Source: Anisodus tanguticus
Taxonomy: Eukaryota > Streptophyta > Magnoliopsida > Solanales > Solanaceae
Reading direction: 5' to 3'
NCBI GenBank assembly: GCA_034509755.1
Contig: CM067543.1
Coordinates: 58,398,653-58,462,652, forward strand
Length of the DNA: 64,000 bases
Position numbers and translations under genes: made by a program. The notes below the pieces were generated by a model. That model saw nothing but the letters and a program-made list of their open reading frames with translations. It made no database searches and was not told the DNA's origin. Shown here piece by piece: positions 55,570-64,000 of the stretch; the stretch's first letter is position 1, and each line of letters begins with the position of its first letter.

Positions 55570-58500
55570 TCATATAATGGCCTGGTGAATGGACCTCAAA
55601 TGGTTATAGCAATCATCACTGCTGCTGAAGAATACCAAACAAACCCAGCAAACATGTTTTCCACACCTGCACTCGATATGGTTGCAACCATCCACCTTCT
55701 CAATCGTGAACCCGCAAACAGGACAATTCTTCACATTCTCTTTCCCCTTGCACCATTCCTTTAGAGAGAAATCTGGGTCATCCTTGAACTCCTTGTACTT
55801 CTCGCACGAGATGTAAGGGTGATACTCCAGGTGGCAACTCGTACACGTCTCCACATAACATGCACCACAAGCAAAGGGCACACCAACTTCTCCTGATTCA
55901 TCAACATGATAAACTGACGGGCAGTCAGGTGAGGGGCAAAACCGGTAGCGGCCCCCACTTGCTGCTACAAACGCCCCCAAAGAAGCCCTGAAAAGTTCCT
56001 CCAATTTCTCGCTCGACAACAAAGACCTCAAATCAGAAACCAGAATATGGGCCCTACAACCTTTATGCATACAGCATAGAGGGAAACCTTCTCGGCTTCT
56101 GATTGCTGACTCACACTGCTCCAGCAAGCACGATCGACAGAAGAAGTGGTTACAACCTTCAAGTCTATAAGCATCTTCCAGTTCACACAAGCAAATAGGG
56201 CAGTCAGCCTCATCATCCATCCTCCGATCACTTGTTTGAGCAATTTCAGAAATTATCTCCTCAACTTTTTGCTTCATCTCTTTAGTACCTCTGATAGAGA
56301 TGCAATGGCGCCTGGTGTTCAGAGAGAATTCTGCATCAGGCACCTTTAGTTTGAGACCGCTAAGATCTGGTCCAAACCTCCGAACTACTCTTTTCATCAA
56401 GTCAAGAGGCAAAAGTCCTCCACGAAGATGCACTTCGAGTTGCTTGCTTTCATGAAGTGCCAGAAGGGAGTTAACAAACCTCCGCTCAGCCATATCAATC
56501 TTGTCCGAGGAACCAAAGATTCTGACAGAAAGGCTATGCCTGTCAAAAAGAATATAGGTTCCTGTCTCCTGCTGAACCATCTTCATGATATTAATCCCTT
56601 CTCTAGAAAAAAGAAGTTGAGCAACAGTCGGAGAAATTCCCACATGATCTACAATCTTGCCTTTCATCAGTTTCTCCAATGGCCTTCTCAATTCTGCCAC
56701 AATCTTTGTAGCAGTGGCAGATATTTTAACCCTGTAAGAACCATTCTCATTTCTCTCCAGATTGCACTCCACACCTGCAAAACAATCCCAAAGTCTTCTC
56801 AGCAGCCAAGTACCAACTAATCAACTTGTCTCCAAAAATTTTGTTCTGTTAAAAGTTTATAAAAAAAAGAATTGTTTTACTAAACCCGTTCTCATTATGT
56901 CAGTATATTTTTCTGCATCTCCAAAATGGAGCAGGACATAAATGGAGAGAGAGGGTAAACCGCAATATGCATGAATGCTTTTTCCAATTACCGTTTAGAA
57001 TTTGACCAGATAAGTGAAATTTGTGTTGAAAGGATAATTTCCACGTACAAGGAAAATAATCATCAGATTAACATGGAATCTGGGAGCCAATAATAAGGGT
57101 TTATGATAGGCCTCAGGTACTTTTCTTTTATCTGAAGTTAGGGATGGCAAATGGGGCGGGGCGGGGCAGGGCAATGCTTAAACAGGGCAGGGCGGGGCGG
57201 GTCAAAACTTTTTTTTCAAAATATTAAATGGGGCAGGGCAGGTCATAGGGCGGATCTGATCTTGGGCTTGTTTAGCTGTTTTATTACATTTTCTTGCAGT
57301 TCCAGCTGCAAACTTGGCTAAGAAATTGGCCACTTTGCTGGGGAAAAATTGTTATCTAATTTTGTTATACTGTTATGCTTTATTTCTTTAACCTTGGTAG
57401 AAATCAAAGCAAATAAGTATTTTAGTTACTTAATCACGAGATCCTACCCATATTAGAAATCAAACATTACTCTGATCTTAGTCTCGATGGATAAAACTGT
57501 TGCTAACATATTCTTGCCAATTAAGGTCTAGGATTGAAACTAATTTTAACAATAACGGTAAATGCACTGGAAGTAAGAAGAGCAGTAATATTAAAGTAAA
57601 ATTGTTTTTATATGAGTTTTCATATTCTTATAAAAGTTAAGACTCTATTTGGTTTAAAACTGATCTACTTGGATATTTGATAATGAGATTGAGTAATATA
57701 ATTTTCTATATCACACTTTAAATCATAAGTAAAATTTAAATAAAATGGGTTAAGTAAAATAATTCATGTGAAAATGGTTACAAAATCAACTGAATTAACA
57801 TTATAAAAGTACCTTTACAAAATAATAAGTAACTAATAAACTAGAAATTTTCTAAAAAAGGAAAAGAAAAGAAGTTGAAGATGATTTTAAAAGATTAAAT
57901 AGATTTTTTTTAATCTTGGTAAAAAAATTAAAGAAAATATAAATAGATTCCTATCTGAAGTCAACTGTTTAACTCCAAAGGCATGGTTTAGAAATTTTTT
58001 GATATTATGGGACAAATAGTTTCAACTTGTAGCTTTTATTTAGTTTCTCCTTTCTTTCAAATGGAGAATTTGTCCAAGTCCAATTTCATTCTGTTCTAGG
58101 AAATAAAGGAAACGAAAAAGTGACAACAGTAATTTGGATCAATGGAGGTACACTAACTCTGCCACAGACACTGTTACCTCCCTGAGATTTGGTCAAAGTT
58201 TCTACGACACACTTTACCTTTTCGGGGGTCCTATTACCCCTGAACTTTTTTAAAATGAAATAATTAACACCCTAAGCACTGATGTGGTAAGGAGTGTATT
58301 TCACTCTCTTTGGGAGAGTGAGAAGCATAAAATCTGACATGTGTCATTTTCTTATTGGGTATTTCACATTTAATTACACCTAATTAATTATCATTAAAGC
58401 TTAAAGTTTTTTTCTAAACTGATTTTTTTTCTTAAAAATGTGGAAATCTTAATTTGTTTTATTAAAAATTTGTATTTTTTTAAAATATGGAAAATCTGTT

Positions 58501-61500
58501 TTTTTAGAAAATAAATCTGGAAAACTGAGTTTTCAGATTTTTTATAGAAAAATGTGGAAAACTGATTTTTTTTTCTATATATGAAAAACAATCTAGTTTC
58601 CCAGATTTAGTTTAAAAACGGGTTTTCCACATTTTAAAAAAATAAATAGTTTTTCCAAATTCTTTTAAACATCCAGCTTTTTCACATTTTGAAAAAAAAA
58701 CACTTTTTTACAGATTTTTTGAAAATAATCCAGATTTTATTTGAAAAATAAAAGTGTCCTAAAAATGAAATCATGAAGATCTAGATTTTTTAGGACATCT
58801 TTTTTTAAATCCAGTTTTCCATTAAAAAAAAATCCATTTTTCCATATTTAAAAAAAATATTTTTTCAGATTTGTATTCTGAAAAGAATGGGTTTAAAAAA
58901 AATCAATTTTTCAGATTTTAAAAAAAATCCATTTTCATTTTAAAAAAAAAGAAAATTCAGTTTTTCAAATTTTAAAAAAAGGGCCCCGTAAGCAGAAAGA
59001 ATCTAAAAAAATGTACATGTGGCAAGGAGAGTGTGTCACTCTCTCACAAGAGAGTAGATATCCAGGTTCAGGGTGGCAACTATTCCGTTTTTAAAAAGTT
59101 CAGCGGGTAATAGGAACCCCGAAAAGGGTAAGGTGTGTCGTAGCAACTTTGACCAAATTTCAGGGGGTAACAGTGCCATATCCCCCTAAATTAGATAGCA
59201 TACTAGCCACTGCTCAATAGTTTATTTCCCACTTTGCCATGCCTCTTTTAAGAAGCAATTCAGCAAAGATGATCATTAATAAAATTAGAGTTCTCGAAAA
59301 ATAAAATCAGAAGAAGAAATACAATATAGAGCAGTACAAGATACCTTCTCTTCGCTGGAGGCGTGCTAGTAAAGAATCCAGCAGGTTCTTAATAACACAG
59401 TAAACCGGTGCAGGACAGGAAACAGAGCTGTGAAAAAGTTGCTGACATCTTATCTTCTGCCAGGGAAGACATCCAGACAAAACTTTGCCATCAATATGCT
59501 CCAAAGCCTGAGCTGCTTCAAGATGAAGACTTCCATCAAACATGATAGCCGCTCGCATGTAAGTGTCCTTTGGTTCTGGTTGGAAGACCTGAACACGAAT
59601 AGACTGGACAAAAGGCAATTTTTTAGGCATGAAGGGGGATATTTCTCTCCTAAGTGCTACTTCACAAGCAGCAGCGGGAGGATTTTCCACAGCATTTCCT
59701 CTCACCAAGAAGAAATCCAGAATTTTCCTATCTGTTGCTGCACGCAAAACCTCGAATATCTCTGGCTCAGAAAGATCGGTATTAAGTCCTGAAATTACTA
59801 TGCTGTCAAAGAACTTATTGCCTGGTTTTGAACGGATAAAGAGTCCACCTATCATCACATGAGAGAAATCATTTACCATAAAGGCAACATCATTTGGCTC
59901 ACATTTTACAATACCTACACCATTACTGCATCTACGAGGCCAATTTACTCTAGCTCTGAAGACAGAGGAGAACTGCTTTTGATCATTAGAAAATACACTC
60001 CTCGAAGGAACAACTTTTAGAAAGCCACCACTACATTCTACCTGATTCAACAACGTAGCTTGTTTAGTAGCATCAGGGGAAAGAAATGTTACCCTGCCCC
60101 ATTTATTCTCCTCATTGTCGTGGCCCATACCTGAGGACTTTTGCACTGCACATATATCACCTGATGCGTTTCTCTCCAAAAACATCAGCAGTTCCTTATC
60201 ATCAACTGCTTTTGCATTTGAATGAAATATGTCAACAGCCAAGAATCTCTTCTTAAGCTCCAAATGCTTAACAATTGCACCAGCTCCAAAGAGGGCAACT
60301 GAGGCCGATCCACCACTGAATAGGCATTTCTCCAAGCATTCATTCTGCAACAACTTGCTTTCATACTCGAGTGCATCAGTCACTTGGCCCGAAACACTCT
60401 CCATGTCACTGGATGAAGCATATAACAAAACCTCATTCTTATCAACATTAACTTGAACGCCAATCCTTTCATCCATATATTTAGTTCTAATGCGTGAAAC
60501 AAGGTTATTGACACTACTGTTAGATTTTCCACAGAATCTTTTCAATAGCATGCACCCCAAACCAGTCAAAACCTTCTTTTCCAGCTTTTGGGCATCCATC
60601 TCCAGAAAATTAAACAATGGGGAAGGACTAAGAGTAGAAAGAGAACTAAACTCAAATGCAGTGACGCAGATCAGATACTCATTAGCTGCAGCAAGGATTT
60701 CACCATACACTACCCAGGTTGGTCGTCGATCAAAATTTAACAGCGAACAAGACGGATGTAGTTGGATGTACTTCCCACTGAGTGCAACCTCATAACCTAG
60801 CTGGTCATATCCAGAATACATAGCAACATTCTCTGCCAGTGAAGAAAGTATCATACTTTTTAAAGTTTCATCATGCTCGGTATGCACCTGAGGATCCCAA
60901 CGCCAGTAGCTTGCAATAATGGTATTAAGTTCGCTCCGAAGGCAAGCTTCAAGCTCTTGCACAGTCTCCTGGCATCTTCTCATGGATTTGGCATTGATGC
61001 TATTGTCCCAACACCAGGCATTCTTCCTTTCCTTAGGAACAGCTTCCCATTCCCTGTAAACAGAAAGTAAAGTGAAGAGATCACCATTTGGATGGCAAAA
61101 TTGCACCTTCAAGCAATCAGATTTTAGCTTGTCTCCTTCAGAACCAACCCTACAAAAAATGTTGCTGGAATTAGCCATAACAGCAGCAAGAACAACACCT
61201 TCTCTACCCAAACGTTGATCAAAACAACTGAGGATCAATTTTCCTAACCGAGGTTCAATACCCAACTTGATTATTTTGTGTCCGTCTGTAGTTAATTCAT
61301 AAGCATCATCCTTCTGCCTAACAGCTCCTAACTGAACCAGGTTTCTGGTGGCCATCTCAATAGCTTTAGGGCTAGGTGCGTCAACAAAATCAAAATCTTG
61401 CACATTCTTGATGCCCAGAGCAAGAATCCTCAGCACTGCAACACCAAGATGAACCTTGCGAATTTCAGGTTCCTGATGACGAGGCATACCTTCAAAATCA

Positions 61501-64000
61501 CTTTCTGAGTACAGTCTATAACATGTTCCTGGTTCAGTTCTCCCAGCACGGCCAGCCCGTTGCTCAGCTGAGCTCTGGTTGACATTGCATATCCTAAGAA
61601 TACTCATGCAAGTGCCAGGTTCAAACCTGCTTTCTTTGACCATACCAGAATCAACAACATATTTAACCCCTGGAATTGTCAATGATGTCTCAGCAACATT
61701 TGTAGTGAATATTACCTTTCTCTTGCCCGGATAGCTGAGAAAAACTTTATGCTGCTCTTCATAGGATAGTTTGCCATGTAAAGGTAACACAACGGCTGAC
61801 GATGCTTGAAACTTCTCACAAGCCCACTCAACTTCAATTTGAGAAGTCAAGAAAGCTAGAATTGTTCCCTCTCCCTCTGTTTCATGGATTTCAGTAACCA
61901 TCTTGACAACATCAAAGACATAGGAGGAGATTGGGCCAACACCAATACATCGAGTGGATTCACAGGGAACATATTTAATGTCCACCGGAAAAGTTCTACC
62001 AGCCACGTGGAACATTCCGCAGCAAAAGAAGTAATCCGCAAGCTGGTCAGCATCAGCTGTGGCAGACATAATAACAAGCCTCAGATCAAGCCTCTGAAGG
62101 AGCAGATTCTTTATCAATGCTAAAAGTAGATCAGTGTTTAGGCTTCTTTCATGCGCCTCATCAATAATGATACAGGAAATCTTGGACAAAGTCTTATCGA
62201 CCATATAGTGCTGTAGAAGGCAATGATCCGTCATAAATACTACATTTGAGTCAAACTTATGACCAGATGAATATGATGGATAGCAGACGATAGAGGTATC
62301 TTCATAACACCCTTCGCTTTCCTGTTCCACCCTTTGTGCCAAAGAATTGGCAGCAAGTTTCCGGGGCTGAGTGCAAACTATAGACCCATTACCAGTTACC
62401 CCACAATCAGCAAGGAATTGAACCAATTGTGTACTTTTTCCTGACCCAGTCTCGCCAATTAAGACAGTTACCTAAACATACACCCATCCAGATTATAAAA
62501 GTAACTATATAAGAAAAACAAAGAATCAAGCTCAAACAACTTAACACATATGACTGGTAAATATCTAATATTACACAAGTATGCTAGGAGCAATTGAAAG
62601 GTTTTCGGAAATAAAGAATTCAACAGTCTAAAATATCCCTTTTCGCAAAATCAAATATGTAGTAAGTATTCCTGCTCCTGCTACTCAGCACAGTAATATC
62701 AACAAGGATTTAAGTTATACACATATTCAACAGGGTGATAATGGATCAAATTATATACACCAACATTGTAAAGATCTTTTTATACCATCAGTGATTTTAA
62801 ACTGCAGGTTAGTTATCATTTTTACGAGGTTACCAATAAGTATTTATAAGGAAATTTACATGTAATCACCAACAACTGACCTTATTGTCTAAATAATTTT
62901 CACACAGTTAGTGTATAGAACCTAAACTCTAATGAGATTAAAAACATGAATAGATTAGGCACCTGTTGATAATGTATTTGCCTAAGTATCTGCTCCCGGA
63001 AAGCAAAAATAGGCAAGCCATCATCAAGTCTACGACACGCCCTCGTCATCAAACAATGAATTTTGTCCCAATCGAAGTCTCTCCCAATCTTAATCAGCCT
63101 TAAACCCTCCTCCTCAAAACCCTTCTTTTCCTCCAATTCTTGAATAATACATTCAATTCCTCTTTTAAACTCCTCTATCCTCTTCCTTATCAAATCCCTC
63201 TCCTTCTCAAGACCTCCCTTTTCTTCAAAATCTCATCACACCCTCAGATTATTCCTATTCTTAAGTACTTTCAATAATTCATTAATTTCATCACCTCGCC
63301 GATTCCAATTTCTTCTCCCACCTTTCTAACAATTCACCCTCTACTAACAATCCCTTTAACTTCTCCAAAAATATGATTTTTACCCTACCCTTCAATTCTT
63401 CCTCATCAGATGGTACCTCAAAGTTGGTAACATTTACAACAATTTAGGGCATTTTAGTAAACTTACAAGTTGCAATATAGTATGATACAGTCAACCCAAT
63501 AAAATTGTTATCAAACAACAACAACCGATATAGTCTATCTAAACATTATATCTACAAAACAATACAATACAATACGAAAGGATGGGTAACACTGATCTCT
63601 AATGAGATTAAAATGATGAATAGATTAGGAACCTGTTGGTAATGTATTTGCTTAAGTATCTGCTCCCGGAAAGCAAAAATCGGCAAGCCATCATCAAGCC
63701 TACGACACTCCCTCGTCATCAAACAATGAACTTTATTCCAATTGAACTCTCTGCCAATCTTAATCACCGGTAAACCCTCCTCCTCAAAACCCTTCTTTTC
63801 CTCCAATTCTCGAATAATACATTCAATACCTCGTTTAAACTCATCTATCCTCTTCCTTATCAAATCCCTCTCCTTCTCAAGACCCTCCTTTTCTTCAAAA
63901 TCTCATTACACACCCTCAAATTATTCCTACCCTTAAGAAACTTCGACGATTCATTAATTGCATCACTCACTAATCCCAATTTCTTCTCCCATTTTTCTAA
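55570..64000 (-). CDS. DEAH11/DEAH12-like helicase with C-terminal RBR E3 ligase domain (5' end outside window)
   Basis: Minus-strand exons are exon 1 end (63633-64000 distal copy or 62963-63330+ proximal copy), 62471-59345 and 56774-55570. The junctions GT-AG at 62962/62472 and 59344/56775 are in frame. The helicase core has motif I GETGSGKST (62456-62430), DEAH (62162-62151), SAT in VIMSATADA, motif V TTNVAETSLTIPG and motif VI QRAGRAGR (about 61562-61539), then HA2/OB-like regions. The last exon encodes RING1 (from CPICLCELED), IBR, and RING2 with the likely catalytic Cys in DGCNH. This fusion matches Arabidopsis DEAH11/DEAH12 (chloroplast-annotated helicase plus IBR proteins), about 1,700 aa. 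Helicases of this class unwind RNA, and RBR domains transfer ubiquitin via the RING2 Cys; the combined role is poorly known. Exons 2-3 are intact. Exon 1 copies carry lesions, so the gene may be impaired. Confidence 0.88.
57139..57265 (+). mobile_element. hAT MITE fragment in DEAH12-like intron
   Basis: It starts TAGGGATGGCAAATGGGGCG and continues with GGGGCAGGGC repeats, the left end of the same MITE family as composite hAT 2 (TAGGGATGTCAATGGGGCGG). No right end was found, so it is truncated. Confidence 0.6.
58155..59186. mobile_element. Long-TIR (about 185 bp) MULE-like element in DEAH12-like intron
   Basis: Left arm 58155-58345 and right arm 59005-59186 are inverted repeats. They share ATTTGGTCAAAGTT, CTACGACACAC, CTATTACCC and GAGAGTGA(C/G)A-type blocks. 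The outer end in the right arm reads GGGGGATATGGCACTG on the minus strand. There is no transposase. The interior (58390-58985) is an array of degenerate T-rich/A-rich units. Confidence 0.75.
58390..58985. repeat. Degenerate tandem array of A/T-run units
   Basis: Units of roughly 20-30 bp alternate runs of T with runs of A around CCA, CAGA or TGGAAAA cores (for example TTTTCCACATTTTAAAAAAA and TTTTTCAGATTTTAAAAAAA). Many units are internally palindromic. It fills the interior of the MULE-like element. Confidence 0.65.
62472..62962 (-). other. Intron 1 of DEAH12-like gene
   Basis: Donor GTGCCTAATC follows CAACAG (exon 1 end at 62963); acceptor TTTAG precedes exon 2 at 62471. It separates the HYQQ block from VTVLIGETGSGKS, in phase 0. 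If the distal exon copy is used, the functional intron extends to 63632. Confidence 0.75.
62925..63594 (-). repeat. Tandem duplication, proximal copy of DEAH12 exon 1 end
   Basis: A 670-bp unit with the end of exon 1, its donor site and the start of the intron. The peptide includes IRKRIEEFKRGIECIIQELE and FAFREQILRQIHYQQ. Lesions in this copy: an extra T near 63292 shifts the frame, and two adjacent in-frame TGA codons lie at about 63233-63240, followed by a lost G near 63216 that offsets the reading. It could not be translated through in this form. Confidence 0.85.
63595..64000 (-). repeat. Tandem duplication, distal copy of DEAH12 exon 1 end
   Basis: The second copy, offset by exactly 670 bp, runs to the window edge. 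It encodes LEKWEKKLGLVSDAINESSK, then RNNLRVCNEILKK. One missing G at about 63880-63890 shifts the frame before EGLEKERDLIRKRIDEFKRG. From there it is open to its own donor site (CAACAG/GTTCC at 63633/63632). With a single 1-nt lesion it is the less damaged copy. Confidence 0.85.

Noticed and set aside
58394..58591. Lys/Phe-rich minus ORF as a small protein
   Set aside because: It is the translation of the A/T-run array inside the MULE-like element.
59430..61070. Plus-strand ORFs over the DEAH12-like exon
   Set aside because: Antisense shadows of a 1,039-codon coding exon with clear helicase motifs.

Overview
The window is plant nuclear DNA, almost certainly from a Solanaceae genome. It is AT-rich, with intron-containing genes separated by dense transposon debris. 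Two SINE copies look like Solanaceae SINE families, which is recognition from memory and not a database search. No bacterial, organellar, CRISPR, rRNA or tRNA gene features were seen.

Four host genes can be supported. (1) A MIZU-KUSSEI1-like (DUF617) gene lies at 7467-8420 (+), with two exons and 229 aa. (2) A bHLH94/96-type (subfamily Ia) transcription factor lies at 28603-36892 (+), with three exons and 292 aa. Its second intron is 6.3 kb because a complete antisense Copia element sits inside it, and a CACTA-type MITE ends about 40 bp upstream of its TATA box. (3) An ATL51/52-like RING-H2 membrane E3 ligase lies at 40366-41526 (-), single exon, 386 aa. (4) The 3' part of a DEAH11/DEAH12-type gene lies at 55570-64000 (-), a DEAH helicase fused to an RBR ubiquitin-ligase module. 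Its exon 1 end is tandemly duplicated and both copies carry reading-frame lesions. Two exon-like segments near 19.2 and 20.4 kb may belong to a gene I do not recognise.

Most of the rest is transposable elements, often with exact boundaries and target-site duplications (TSDs). There are four Copia elements with both LTRs: 10394-17454 (+), 21946-25933 (-), 30941-35961 (-) and 44449-52933 (+). There are also a solo LTR (20062-20265) and two Copia fragments (1-340 and 2848-3370). A LINE 3' end (about 9850-17803) is split by one Copia. A degraded hAT transposon with a transposase gene (49485-52893) sits in the 3' LTR of another Copia. Two SINEs, several TA-flanked Stowaway-like MITEs, MULE-like inverted-repeat elements and a candidate Pack-MULE (about 52955-53985) are also present.

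The most unusual structure is inside the Copia at 10394-17454. It carries two separate composite hAT insertions, at 11914-12936 and 16173-17130, built from two different MITE families. In both, a complete left MITE and a right MITE missing its inner terminal 10-12 bp lie in direct orientation around unrelated captured DNA. One carries the C-terminal part of a DIM1 (18S rRNA dimethyladenosine transferase) gene; the other carries an antisense LINE reverse-transcriptase fragment. Each whole composite is flanked by an 8-bp hAT-type TSD. This points to a recurrent macrotransposon route for gene capture by non-autonomous hAT elements.
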